Assembly: GCA_028704155.1 (NCBI GenBank)
Contig: JAQVLN010000002.1
Location: forward strand, 1 to 55,014
Direction: 5' to 3'
DNA length: 55,014 nt
Origin: Desulfitobacteriaceae bacterium
Lineage (GTDB): Bacteria > Bacillota > Desulfitobacteriia > Desulfitobacteriales > Desulfitobacteriaceae
Below, in pieces: positions 1-9,027 of this stretch (within the stretch, counting starts at the first letter, position 1; each line of letters begins with the position of its first letter). The translations under genes were made by a program, and so were the position numbers. The notes beneath the pieces are model-generated. The model did not search any database, had not been told where the DNA came from, and saw nothing but the letters and a program-made list of their open reading frames with translations.

Positions 1-127
1 ATCAAAAGAAATCCTCGCAAAGCGAGGACTCATTAGTTGTGTGGATTACTATTTGAATTGAACCGCCTAGTGCGGATCCGCATGCTAGGTGGTGTGAGAG
101 GGAGGAGAAAATCCTCCCTACTCGATT
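1..127 (+). mobile_element. Group II intron, 3' end (domains V-VI), cut by window edge
   Basis: Bases 63-92 form a hairpin: an 8-bp outer stem (63-70 with 85-92, one G-T wobble) encloses the palindrome tgcggatccgca. The text ccgcctag...ctaggtggtgtgagagg resembles the domain V region of bacterial group II introns. It is followed by a second hairpin (100-106 with 112-118, loop gaaaa) and then cctactcgatt, which resembles domain VI and the intron 3' terminus. The likely intron end is about 126-127. The intron-encoded reverse transcriptase, if there is one, lies before the window. A short hairpin at 12-28 may belong to the preceding domain. Identification is by remembered sequence pattern, not by a covariance search. 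Confidence 0.6.
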
Positions 128-300
128 AACAATTATGGAACAGAACTTATCTCGATTAGCAAAATAATTAGGTAAAAACAAACTTAACCAGGAAGTTAAA
201 CCCGTTTTTAATATATACACAGCAGAAGTTAAACTGATTTCGAATATTATGCATATTCCTTCCATATGGTAAAGCGAGGATTATATGAAGGAGGATGGGC

Positions 301-1035
301 ATGAAAATAAGGAATCTGAAAAGTGGAAGAAGACGAAATTTAATTATTATATGTTTTCTTTTGTTTACTCTGTTGAGCATAGTCTTATTCTGGAAGCTAA
401 GTCACAAGGACCAGAAAATATGGAGTTGGACAATGGGAAGCAGGATAGTGGTTATTGACGCCGGTCACGGAGGTGTAGATCCTGGCGCGGTCAGTAAGAC
501 CAAAGTCCTGGAAAAGGATATTACTTTGGCTGTTTCCAAAATACTGAAAAATTATGTCCAGCAAGGCGGGGGCAAAGCGATTATGGTCAGGGAAGATGAT
601 CGGGACCTTGGGACATCAGAAGGACTTTTGAAACGTAAACGGGAAGATCTGGCTCAACGTCTACAGTTGGCCTTAGATTCGCAAGCTGATTTGTATCTGA
701 GTATCCATGTGAATAGTTATCCAAATGAAAAATTAACCGGCCCACAGGTTTTTTATTACTCTGATTCCCCGGAAAGCAAAATACTAGCTCAATCGATTCA
801 GAAATCCTTAAATGAAATTGTGAATGGTAAACGAGTTGCTAAGGGAAATAAAGAATTATTTATCCTGAAAAAGGCCCGGCAGGCCTCTGTAACGATTGAA
901 CTGGGCTTTCTCTCGAATCAGGTAGAAGAGGAACTGTTGCAAGACTCCCAATATCAACAAAAAATGGCCTGGGCAATTTACCGGGGCTTATGTGAATATT
1001 TTGATAAAGTAGGGGTAAGTATGAGCAAAGAATAG
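301..1035 (+). CDS. cwlD: N-acetylmuramoyl-L-alanine amidase, CwlD-like
   Basis: Amidase_3-type zinc enzyme of about 244 residues. It has an N-terminal membrane anchor (roughly residues 13-33), then the motif VVIDAGHGGVDPG with the first zinc His near residue 56, SIHVNS with a second His, and TIELGFLSN with the catalytic Glu. In sporulating Firmicutes CwlD helps make muramic-delta-lactam in the spore cortex, which marks cortex for germination lytic enzymes. An in-frame ATG at 295 abuts the ribosome site aaggagg (288-294), so the ATG at 301, six bases further on, is the better start. The gerA-type operon follows directly, which fits a germination role. A weak forespore-type promoter (GAATA at 242, CATATGG at 263) may lie upstream. 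Confidence 0.85.
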   Translation: MKIRNLKSGRRRNLIIICFLLFTLLSIVLFWKLSHKDQKIWSWTMGSRIVVIDAGHGGVDPGAVSKTKVLEKDITLAVSKILKNYVQQGGGKAIMVREDDRDLGTSEGLLKRKREDLAQRLQLALDSQADLYLSIHVNSYPNEKLTGPQVFYYSDSPESKILAQSIQKSLNEIVNGKRVAKGNKELFILKKARQASVTIELGFLSNQVEEELLQDSQYQQKMAWAIYRGLCEYFDKVGVSMSKE

Positions 1036-1058
1036 TAAGATCAAGAGATTTCGGAGCA

Positions 1059-1117
1059 AGACAGGGCAATTAAAGGTGCGAATCAAATAAGTGACAGTCC
1101 TGTCTGTGCTTTTTTTT
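1059..1117 (+). terminator. Probable terminator after cwlD
   Basis: The arms agacagg (1059-1065) and cctgtct (1099-1105) can pair around a long loop, and a T run follows at 1110-1117. The long loop makes this less typical than a compact terminator, but the T run and the position between cwlD and the gerA-type operon support it. Confidence 0.45.
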
Positions 1118-1291
1118 ATAGGTGCGGAATATAAATAATAACCAAAAAAACGGGGAGTTGCGGTAATAATGGCCATAACTTTCTTATTTTTTACTTAAAT
1201 CCATTTATCGTATAATCCGGGGCTTTTTAGAACAATATAAAACCGAAGTATAAACTAAGCAAAAGGATAATTACGCTGACGGAGCAAGGAT

Positions 1292-2914
1292 ATGATAAAA
1301 ATTCACAAGGCAGTTTCCAGGCGGAAAAGGCAGACCCCCAACAGGGAAAGCAGACAGGGTTCTGATAATATTCAGGGAACAGAAAACAACCTGGGAACAA
1401 AAGATATTTCAGCCCGGCTTAGTAAAGATCTGGAGAAAAATGAGTCAGTCTTTCAACAAGCTTTGGGTAATAGTCCGGACGTGATTTTTCGTTATCTATC
1501 AATTGGTAAACAAAAAGTCAGGGCTGTACTGATCTTTATTTCGGGACTCGCTGATACTGCCAGTATTGCTGAGAATATCCTTAAGTCTCTTACTTATGAA
1601 ATTCGCTGTGAAGATTTGAATGGCGCAGAACAGCTGAATTTAGCTTTGATCAAAGAGAATATCCTTTCCAATGCTGAAATTGCAGAAGAGAATAGTTTCG
1701 AACAATTATTAAAACACATTCTGCTAGGTGATACAGTTCTTTTAATTGACAGTTTGGAAATAGCCATAGTTATTTTTGCCCGCAGCAGTCAAGGTTTTCG
1801 GGCTGTTGGAGAACCAGTCTCGGAGGCTTTGATCAGGGGCCCCCGGGAAGGTTTTATCGAAAAACTTCAGATAAACAGGTCAATGATCAGAAGAAAACTG
1901 AGAAGCCCGAAATTAAAGTTCCAGGAGCTGACAATCGGCGAAATTAGCCAAACTCAGGTTTGTATTTCCTATCTGGATGGTATTGCCGATAAACAACTTG
2001 TTAGCGAGGTGCTGGAACGCCTTTCCAGAATCAAGATTGATGGGATCCTGGAATCGGGTTATATCGAAGAATTGATCCAGGATGCCCCCTACTCCCCGTT
2101 TCCTACCGTCAGGACGACAGAACGGCCGGACACTGTTGCGGCTTGTTTATTAGAAGGTAAAGTAGCTATTCTGGTTGACGGTACTCCATATGTGATTGTT
2201 GTTCCTGGAACTTTTATTGAGTTCTTACAGGTTAATGAAGATTATTATCAATCATATATCTTTGTCCTTGGTATTAGGATATTAAGGTATCTAAGTTTTT
2301 TCATAACCCTTTTTTTGCCGTCTATGTACGTAGCTATACTGACCTTTCACCAGGAGATGTTACCTTCCACTCTGGCTTTATCTCTTTCTGCAACCAGGCA
2401 AGGGATACCATTTCCGGCTTTTGTGGAAGCTCTGATAATGGAAGTTGCTTTTGAAATTTTGCGGGAAGCGGGTTTACGCTTACCCAGGCCTGTCGGACAA
2501 TCTGTAAGTATCGTGGGCGCTTTGGTTATCGGTGATGCAGCCGTAAAGGCCGGGCTTGTTTCGCCGGCTATGGTAATTATTGTTGCGACTACGGCAATTG
2601 CCTCATTTACTATCCCGGGTTTTTCTTTAGGCCTGGCTATCCGCTTGCTGAGGTTTCCTATTATGATACTATCGGCGTCCTTAGGCTTATACGGCTTAAT
2701 TGTTGCCGGCTTTGCTCTTTTTGTCCATATGTCTACCCTGAGGTCCTTTGGTGTTCCCTATTTAGCACCCATTGCTCCTGCAAACTGGCCGGGACAAAAA
2801 GATGTCTTTCTCAGAGCGCCGTGGTGGGCTATGACAACCCGGCCCCTTGATACCGGACATCAGGATTTTATGAGAGAAAAGACTGATCTGAAGCCCCAAA
2901 AACCCAAAGAATAG
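1292..2914 (+). CDS. gerA-type: Spore germination protein, GerA family (A subunit)
   Basis: This 540-residue protein has the layout of germinant-receptor A subunits. A hydrophilic N-terminal half carries family phrases such as LLGDTVLLIDS and SEALIRGPREGF. Several membrane segments follow at about residues 320-480, and the tail is short and charged. With the B and C subunits it forms the inner-membrane complex that senses germinants in dormant spores. The gene is first of a tight three-gene operon, 16 bases before the B subunit gene. The start at 1292 follows ggagcaagg. The germinant cannot be told from sequence. Confidence 0.9.
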   Translation: MIKIHKAVSRRKRQTPNRESRQGSDNIQGTENNLGTKDISARLSKDLEKNESVFQQALGNSPDVIFRYLSIGKQKVRAVLIFISGLADTASIAENILKSLTYEIRCEDLNGAEQLNLALIKENILSNAEIAEENSFEQLLKHILLGDTVLLIDSLEIAIVIFARSSQGFRAVGEPVSEALIRGPREGFIEKLQINRSMIRRKLRSPKLKFQELTIGEISQTQVCISYLDGIADKQLVSEVLERLSRIKIDGILESGYIEELIQDAPYSPFPTVRTTERPDTVAACLLEGKVAILVDGTPYVIVVPGTFIEFLQVNEDYYQSYIFVLGIRILRYLSFFITLFLPSMYVAILTFHQEMLPSTLALSLSATRQGIPFPAFVEALIMEVAFEILREAGLRLPRPVGQSVSIVGALVIGDAAVKAGLVSPAMVIIVATTAIASFTIPGFSLGLAIRLLRFPIMILSASLGLYGLIVAGFALFVHMSTLRSFGVPYLAPIAPANWPGQKDVFLRAPWWAMTTRPLDTGHQDFMREKTDLKPQKPKE

Positions 2915-2930
2915 GCAGGAGGGAAGGAAG

Positions 2931-4049
2931 ATGCCGGAGAAAGGCAGGATTTCGTTAGGGCAGGCAGCAATTATAGCCTCATCATTTGCTCTGGGAACAG
3001 GAATTTTTGTTTTACCGGCTTTTGAGATAAATTGGGCCCGGGAAGATGCCTGGCTGATCCAAGTCCTTGTTACGTTTCCGTCATTAATTTTAGTTTTTAT
3101 TGTGGATAAACTTGGCCGGAAATTTCCCGGGCAGACGATTATCCAGTATAGTGAAACCATACTGGGAAAGTACCTGGGAAAAGTATTTGGCTTTGCCGTT
3201 ACCTTGTTTTTCTTTTGGACCGGTTCAGTTATTCTCTATGAATTAGCTGCCTTTTTAGTATCTGCCGTGATACCCGAAACTCCGATGATGGTATTTTTAA
3301 TAGTTTCCGGCCTGCTTATAGCCTATACTGTTTATAATGGTCTGGAGACAATCGGCAGATTACATGTTTGGTTTATTCCGATAACGGTTTTTTCTCTGAT
3401 TTTCATTGTTCTCCTGGCTTGTAAAGAAATGAACCTGAATTATTTTCAGCCTTTTCTAGCCAATGGGATAGCACCGGTTATACGGGGGGCCCGCACCTCT
3501 AACTCCTATCATGGCTGCATGATCTTAGCTATGGCAATGTTGACCCCTTATATAAACAAGCCCGGTAAAATAAGGAAGTCGTATATTTACGCAGTGATAG
3601 TTTGCAGTTTAGTCTATGGCATAAATACTGTAGGCTGCCTGGCGGTGTTTGGTCCTTTTGAAGGAGGCCGTGTCTCTATGCCGACGATCGAGCTAGTAAA
3701 AATGATTAATATTGCCGATATTATTCAGCGGATTGAGGTGTTACTAATCCTGAATTGGGTTGGCGCAGTTTTTACTATGAGTACGGCCTGGTTTTACTTT
3801 TCAGTTTTGGGTACGGCCCAGTTATTTAATTTAAAAAAGTATCAATTTTTGGTTTTTCCGATGATTTTAGGATATATTGGGGTAGCTGCGCTTAATTATC
3901 GGAGTTATCCAGTGTTTGTCGATTATATAGACAGGATCTGGGCACCTTACGCGGCCGTACACGAATTCCTGCTGCCTGCCTTTTTACTGCTTGTGGCAAT
4001 TATCAGGAGGCGGGGAATAAAAACAGATACTAAATCCCAAGGAGTTTAG
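2931..4049 (+). CDS. gerB-type: Endospore germination permease, GerAB family
   Basis: A 372-residue polytopic protein with about ten hydrophobic segments. It opens with the family pattern GRISLGQAAIIASSFALGTG, typical of the spore germination permease family of the amino-acid/polyamine transporter clan. This is the B subunit of a germinant receptor, thought to carry the ligand site. The ATG at 2931 has a strong site gcaggaggg upstream. The C subunit gene begins five bases after the stop, so the genes are probably co-translated. The operon order A-B-C is standard. Confidence 0.9.
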   Translation: MPEKGRISLGQAAIIASSFALGTGIFVLPAFEINWAREDAWLIQVLVTFPSLILVFIVDKLGRKFPGQTIIQYSETILGKYLGKVFGFAVTLFFFWTGSVILYELAAFLVSAVIPETPMMVFLIVSGLLIAYTVYNGLETIGRLHVWFIPITVFSLIFIVLLACKEMNLNYFQPFLANGIAPVIRGARTSNSYHGCMILAMAMLTPYINKPGKIRKSYIYAVIVCSLVYGINTVGCLAVFGPFEGGRVSMPTIELVKMINIADIIQRIEVLLILNWVGAVFTMSTAWFYFSVLGTAQLFNLKKYQFLVFPMILGYIGVAALNYRSYPVFVDYIDRIWAPYAAVHEFLLPAFLLLVAIIRRRGIKTDTKSQGV

Positions 4050-4054
4050 CAGTC

Positions 4055-5296
4055 ATGAATAAATTTTTTGTTCGCAGCAGTTTATTGGTACTGTCGCTTC
4101 TGCTTGTGGTCCAGCTAAGCGGTTGCTGGAGCAGGCGGGAAATCAATCAACTGGGTTTTGTGGGAGCGATAGCTATTGATGCAATAGAGGATTCTGATTT
4201 ACTGGAAGTAACTGTTCAATTAATCCGTCCCGAAGCTTTAAGTTCGGGTGCAGGAGGGGGATCGTCTGACAGTGGTTCAAAGGAAAGAATTTGGCTTGTT
4301 TCTGCTAAGGGAGCTACGGTTTCCGATGCTATTTCTGAATTAAATACAATCTCTGGTGATTTTTTATTTGTTGGGCAACTGACTTCAGTAATCATTGGGG
4401 AAGAGGCTGCCAAAAGAGGGGTGAAAAAGCTGCTGGACGTTTTCGATCGGCTTCCTCAATTGAGGAGAACTATTTGGATTACAGTTACTAAGAGTAAGGC
4501 CAAGACTATCCTGGAAACTACTCCCTCATTAGCCGGGGTACCCTCGCTTACTATTGAAGGCCTGTTTCGATACCGGGGGGAGAATTCTTTGGCCTATCCC
4601 AGCAATTTAAATAATATGTTGATTGCCCTATCCAGTCGAAGCACCTCTCCTGTTGCTGCCCGCTTAACGGTGGTTTCCAGTGAAGCAGGAGAGGGTGAAA
4701 ATAGCCAGGAAATTAAACTGGAAGGAAGCGGAGTATTTAAAGGTGATCAATTAGTGGGCTGGTTCGATGGTTCGGAAACCCGGGGACTTTTATGGATAAC
4801 TGGAAAGGCTAAACATACAACTTTAACTATTGCTAAGCTGGATGAGCTTGAAGAAAAGCAGAAGTATGTATCTTTTTATATATTGACTGCCAGCAAGAAA
4901 ATCCATACTGAACTGAAAGATCAAAAGCTTTCAATAAAAATAAAGATAACCTGTCAGTGTACTCTCATTGAACAAACCGGCAGCAGAGACATGCTGACAA
5001 GGGAACTAAAACTGGATCGCGAAACTATCGATGCTTTTGAATCAGCCATAGCTTCTCAAATTAAAGAGGAAACCTGGGCAGCTCTGCTGAAAGCTCGACA
5101 ATACCAGACTGATGTATTTGGAATAGGAGAACGTTTTTATATAGAGCATCCGCAGCAATTTAAAGAAATTCAAAAAGATTGGCCGCAATTGTTAGCTGAT
5201 GCTGATTTTGAGATTTCAGCGGCGGCCAGGATACGCAGAGTAGGTTTAATAAATAGAAGTATTAATGCTCAAATACAGGAAATCCCCGGATTGTAA
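4055..5296 (+). CDS. gerC-type: Germination lipoprotein, Ger(x)C family
   Basis: A 413-residue lipoprotein. The N-terminus has a lipoprotein signal with lipobox QLSGC, the lipidated Cys being residue 24. The Ger(x)C signature SRREINQLGFVGAIAID follows immediately. The rest matches the three-domain layout of germinant-receptor C subunits by length. It would sit on the outer face of the spore inner membrane with the products of the two upstream genes. There is no frameshift or missing segment, so the receptor looks intact. Confidence 0.9.
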   Translation: MNKFFVRSSLLVLSLLLVVQLSGCWSRREINQLGFVGAIAIDAIEDSDLLEVTVQLIRPEALSSGAGGGSSDSGSKERIWLVSAKGATVSDAISELNTISGDFLFVGQLTSVIIGEEAAKRGVKKLLDVFDRLPQLRRTIWITVTKSKAKTILETTPSLAGVPSLTIEGLFRYRGENSLAYPSNLNNMLIALSSRSTSPVAARLTVVSSEAGEGENSQEIKLEGSGVFKGDQLVGWFDGSETRGLLWITGKAKHTTLTIAKLDELEEKQKYVSFYILTASKKIHTELKDQKLSIKIKITCQCTLIEQTGSRDMLTRELKLDRETIDAFESAIASQIKEETWAALLKARQYQTDVFGIGERFYIEHPQQFKEIQKDWPQLLADADFEISAAARIRRVGLINRSINAQIQEIPGL

Positions 5297-5392
5297 AGAC
5301 TACTATTTATTAAAACTTTATTTATGAATGCTTCATATTAAGGTATGTAAAGGTTTTAAGCCAGAGATTGCCGACGCTAGGAGCGCGAAAGC

Positions 5393-5440
5393 ATGGAAGA
5401 TACTGAATTGATACGCCAGGTGGAACATTATCAGGAATAA
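5393..5440 (+). other. Possible 15-codon leader or remnant ORF
   Basis: ATG at 5393 follows aggag nine bases upstream and encodes MEDTELIRQVEHYQE before a stop. The text resembles the start of sigma-70-type proteins, so it may be a remnant. It is not Arg-rich and lies upstream of the putative ArgR operator, which argues against an arginine leader peptide. Confidence 0.2.
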
Positions 5441-5444
5441 GTAT

Positions 5445-5478
5445 AGAATAATTATGCAATATAACGTATAATTATAAC
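5445..5478 (+). promoter_or_regulatory. Putative ArgR operator (two ARG boxes) before argC
   Basis: Two AT-rich palindromes, agaataattatgca (5445-5458) and cgtataattataac (5465-5478), are centred 20 bases apart. Both fit the ARG-box pattern bound by ArgR/AhrC, and paired boxes about two helical turns apart are characteristic. The second box contains TATAAT (5467-5472), a possible -10, so ArgR bound here would block RNA polymerase. No good -35 is visible. Confidence 0.55.
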
Positions 5479-5516
5479 CAGCTAAAGTATTTTAAATAGC
5501 TGGTTTGATCCTTTTT
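5476..5516 (+). terminator. Hairpin with T run between ger operon and argC
   Basis: Arms aaccagcta (5476-5484) and tagctggtt (5497-5505) pair perfectly over 9 bp, followed by ctttttat. It is either the terminator of the gerA-type operon or, because it lies after the putative ArgR-controlled -10, an attenuator in the argC leader. Confidence 0.6.
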
Positions 5517-5595
5517 ATGATAAGATATTCATTGTTTTAGCAATATGGAAAGTAATCCTGGATAAATAAAAAGGTTTACACAAGGAGGATTTAAG

Positions 5596-6624
5596 GTGAA
5601 AGTTGGTATCTTGGGAGCTACAGGTTATACCGGTCAGGAATTAATCAGGCTTTTACGGCAACATCCGGATGTAGAATTGGCTTATTTAGGGTCTTCCAGT
5701 GTTGCAGGGTCTGATTATGAAACTATTTATCCTCACCTTTATGAACAGTCGACAGGGACTTTAATTGCTGATACGGATCTACCCGATTTAGATGTACTCT
5801 TCTGTGCTTTGCCTCATGGTATTACAGCCGGAAGAATCAGGGAATTCCTGGGTGTGGGGGCAAAGGTTATTGATTTAGGGGCTGATTTTAGGTTGGTCTC
5901 GGCAGAAGTTTATCAGCAATGGTATAATCTCGAACATCCGGAGCCGGATTTTATCAAAGAGGCTGTTTATGGTTTACCGGAATTATACAGGAAAGAAATC
6001 CAGGGAAAATCAATAGTAGCTAATCCGGGGTGTTATCCGACAGCTACGCTGCTTTCTTTGGTTCCGTTCTTGCGTAAAGGAATGCTGCGTCCTGATTCTA
6101 TCATAATCGATGCTAAATCAGGGGTTTCGGGTGCGGGCAGGGGGGCCAGTATGGGAACACACTATTCCGAGGTTAACGAAAATATTAAGGCTTACGGTGT
6201 GGCTCAGCATCGGCATACACCGGAAATTGAACAAGAGATTTCGCGGGCTGCAGGGCATCCGGTTGTAGTGAATTTTACACCTCACCTGATTCCGATGACC
6301 AGGGGCATATTAGCAACTATTTATGCTGAAGTTTGTGATGGGGTTGAGGAAGCGGATTTGCGTACTTGCTGGCAGGATAAATATATAAATGAGCAGTTTG
6401 TCCATGTACTGCCAAAAGGTATCTGGCCTCAAACCAAATTCGCCTATGGCAGCAATCAGGCATTTTTACAATTAACGGTTGATAAGCGTACCGGCCGGGC
6501 CATAATGGTGGCTGCTCTTGATAATCTGGTAAAAGGTGCATCCGGGCAGGCAATTCAAAACATGAATGTCCTTTTCAACTTACCGGAGGGACGTGGTTTA
6601 ATGTCAACTGGAATTTGGCCGTAA
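5596..6624 (+). CDS. argC: N-acetyl-gamma-glutamyl-phosphate reductase
   Basis: A 342-residue enzyme that reduces N-acetylglutamyl phosphate to the semialdehyde with NADPH in arginine synthesis. The N-terminus KVGILGATGYTGQELIRLL is the nucleotide-binding motif. The catalytic Cys (about residue 146) lies in ANPGCYPTA. KSGVSGAGRGAS and the C-terminal family text are intact. GTG start at 5596, five bases after aaggaggat. First gene of the arginine block, with ARG boxes upstream. Confidence 0.95.
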   Translation: MKVGILGATGYTGQELIRLLRQHPDVELAYLGSSSVAGSDYETIYPHLYEQSTGTLIADTDLPDLDVLFCALPHGITAGRIREFLGVGAKVIDLGADFRLVSAEVYQQWYNLEHPEPDFIKEAVYGLPELYRKEIQGKSIVANPGCYPTATLLSLVPFLRKGMLRPDSIIIDAKSGVSGAGRGASMGTHYSEVNENIKAYGVAQHRHTPEIEQEISRAAGHPVVVNFTPHLIPMTRGILATIYAEVCDGVEEADLRTCWQDKYINEQFVHVLPKGIWPQTKFAYGSNQAFLQLTVDKRTGRAIMVAALDNLVKGASGQAIQNMNVLFNLPEGRGLMSTGIWP

Positions 6625-6821
6625 TAAGTTTATTCCAAGGAAGGATATTGCCCGTTCGCAAGCCGGCTTGATTTGCTGTTCACTTGTCAATAAAGCTACA
6701 CGCCAAAACCTCAGCGCAGTTCTGCATGTGAACCATGGGTGTGTTTCGGCCAATGTTCGGCGGATGGTTTGGGAGCGGTGCTTTAAGATAGGTATAACGT
6801 GTTTATAAAGGAGACAGGAAG

Positions 6822-8096
6822 ATGTCATTGAATAAAGAGACCAAACATATCTGGGAGTGGATTCCGGGGGGAGTCGGTGCTCCGCAGGGTTTTTGGGCTA
6901 ATGGTGTTAGGGCTGGGGTTAAATATGCCAACAAATATGATCTGGCGGTAATATATTCAGATGTTCCGGCCCAGGCAGCGGGAGTGTTTACCCGCAACCT
7001 CGTTAAAGCCCATCCGGTCTTGTTATCCCAAAAGCATATCCGAAACGGGTTGGCCCAGGCTATTGTTATAAACAGTGGCAATGCTAATGCCTGTTTAGGT
7101 GAGACAGGAGACCAGGCTGCTTTGGCGATGACTCAAAAAGCAGCAGATTGTTTCAATCTCTCCAGCGAGAATATTCTGGTGGCCTCAACAGGTGTAATTG
7201 GTGTTGAGATGCCTCTGCCAACAATTCTTCAGGGGATAGAGAAGGCCATAGCAGAACTGAACGGGCAGAAGCGTGAGGTTGAACAAGAAGCCAAACCGGG
7301 TTCTGAGATAAAGATCCAGGCAGCCCATAATGCAGCACGGGCTATTATGACTACTGATTTGACGATTAAGGAAAATGCTCTGGAAATCAAGTGCCAGGGT
7401 GGGACAATTCGTTTAGGTGCCATGGCCAAAGGATCGGGAATGATTCATCCTAATATGGGAACAATGCTGGGGTTTATGACAACTGATGCTCAGTTGACTG
7501 CCTCTCAATTGCAAAGTCTGCTTTTGAGTGCAGTGGAAGATAGTTTTAATATGGTGACAATTGACGGTGATACGAGTACTAATGACACTGTTCTTTTCCT
7601 GGCAAACGGTTCTTCGGGTATTAAACCACTTGGAGAGGATTTTCTGAAGTTTCAGGAAGCAGTCAGAGCAATGTGTTTCTGGTTAGCTCAGGAAATTGCC
7701 CGGGACGGGGAAGGTGCGACCAAATTTCTTGAGGTGCAGGTCACGGGGGCCAAGACCAGGGAGGATGCCCGTAAAGCAGCTAAAAGTGTTTGTGGCGCGA
7801 GTTTGGTTAAAACGGCTTTGTTTGGGGAAGATGCCAATTGGGGACGTATTATTGCCGCCCTAGGATATTCAGGAGCGGATTTTGACCCTAAGGCAGTGTC
7901 CATCTGGCTGGGAGATTTACTTGTTGCCAGGGATGGACAGGGTGTCGGCTTTTCAGTACGAAGAGCAACAGAAATCCTTGCTGCCAAAGATATTATTATT
8001 AAGATTGATCTTCAGAAAGGAGCCGAAACTGCCAAAGCCTGGGGTTGTGATTTGAGTTATGATTATGTCAAAATCAATGGCAGCTACACAACGTAA
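6822..8096 (+). CDS. argJ: Bifunctional ornithine acetyltransferase / N-acetylglutamate synthase
   Basis: A 424-residue ArgJ. It transfers the acetyl group from N-acetylornithine to glutamate, closing the acetyl cycle, and may also acetylate glutamate from acetyl-CoA. The self-cleavage motif reads KGSGMIHPNMGTMLGF. The nucleophile Thr is about residue 214, preceded by Gly rather than the more usual Ala. The strongly conserved text around TIDGDTSTND is present. Start ATG at 6822 after aaaggagacagg. A 197-base gap separates it from argC; I see no gene there. Confidence 0.95.
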   Translation: MSLNKETKHIWEWIPGGVGAPQGFWANGVRAGVKYANKYDLAVIYSDVPAQAAGVFTRNLVKAHPVLLSQKHIRNGLAQAIVINSGNANACLGETGDQAALAMTQKAADCFNLSSENILVASTGVIGVEMPLPTILQGIEKAIAELNGQKREVEQEAKPGSEIKIQAAHNAARAIMTTDLTIKENALEIKCQGGTIRLGAMAKGSGMIHPNMGTMLGFMTTDAQLTASQLQSLLLSAVEDSFNMVTIDGDTSTNDTVLFLANGSSGIKPLGEDFLKFQEAVRAMCFWLAQEIARDGEGATKFLEVQVTGAKTREDARKAAKSVCGASLVKTALFGEDANWGRIIAALGYSGADFDPKAVSIWLGDLLVARDGQGVGFSVRRATEILAAKDIIIKIDLQKGAETAKAWGCDLSYDYVKINGSYTT

Positions 8097-8123
8097 TCCA
8101 TTATTTTTGGGGGTTGTTAGAAG

Positions 8124-9026
8124 ATGATTACAAAGCAAGCTGATTTAGACAAGGCCAGGGTTTTAGTGGAGGCCCTGCCTTATATACAAAAGTTTGCCGG
8201 AAAGACAATAGTTATTAAATACGGCGGACATGCCATGATTGATCCGATGCTCAAAGAATTAGTAATGCTTGATGTCCTTCTTTTACATTCTGTGGGAATC
8301 CGGCCGGTACTTGTTCATGGCGGCGGACCGGAGATTAATGCTATGTTGAGCAAGGTTGGCAAGGAAAGTCAGTTTATCAGGGGGTTAAGAGTAACTGATG
8401 CCGAAACTATGGAGATAGCGGCGATGGTTTTGGTTGGAAAACTTAACACCGAAATAGTATCTCTCTTGAACTGTTTTGGCGGGAAAGCTGTTGGTTTGAC
8501 CGGTAAAGATGCCCAGTTATTAAGAGTCGTGAAAAAACCTATGCAGATGATAATCAGTGACGGGAAACTTGAAGAGATCGATTTAGGTTATGTTGGGGAA
8601 ATTCAAAAAGTTTCTCCTGAAATTATCGAAGCTTTATTGGACCAAGGGTATATTCCGGTGATTTCTCCTGTAGCTGACGGGGAAAAAGGAGAATCCTACA
8701 ATATTAATGCTGATACAGCTGCAGGCAGGATTGCCGGGGCCTTGCAGGCTGATAAATTACTTTTGTTAACAGATGTCAGCGGTGTGCTGCGTAATATTGA
8801 CGATCCCGATTCCCTGATAGCTACAATTAGGAAAAATGAAGTTGCTTCTCTTACAGAAAAGGGAATACTAAGCGGAGGAATGCTGCCGAAAGTAGAGTGT
8901 GCTGTTGATGCTCTGGAAGAAGGAGTAGGGAGTGTCCATATTCTTGACGGCCGTTTACCACATGCCATCTTGCTGGAACTATTCACTGACGGCGGAATCG
9001 GAACAATGTTTGTAGGGGAGGATTAG
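8124..9026 (+). CDS. argB: Acetylglutamate kinase
   Basis: A 300-residue amino-acid kinase that phosphorylates N-acetylglutamate. The family motifs are clear: VIKYGGHAM near the N-terminus, VHGGGPEIN for substrate and phosphate binding, and [11 protein letters not shown] plus [10 protein letters not shown] in the C-terminal half. The N-terminal helix (about 20 residues) before the kinase core resembles arginine-inhibited hexameric forms, so feedback inhibition by arginine is plausible. argD starts one base after its stop, giving tight coupling. Confidence 0.95.
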   Translation: MITKQADLDKARVLVEALPYIQKFAGKTIVIKYGGHAMIDPMLKELVMLDVLLLHSVGIRPVLVHGGGPEINAMLSKVGKESQFIRGLRVTDAETMEIAAMVLVGKLNTEIVSLLNCFGGKAVGLTGKDAQLLRVVKKPMQMIISDGKLEEIDLGYVGEIQKVSPEIIEALLDQGYIPVISPVADGEKGESYNINADTAAGRIAGALQADKLLLLTDVSGVLRNIDDPDSLIATIRKNEVASLTEKGILSGGMLPKVECAVDALEEGVGSVHILDGRLPHAILLELFTDGGIGTMFVGED

Positions 9027-9027
9027 G

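Noticed and set aside
6625-6821. Minus-strand frame between argC and argJ
   Set aside because: It overlaps the 3' end of argC and has no ribosome site or known pattern.
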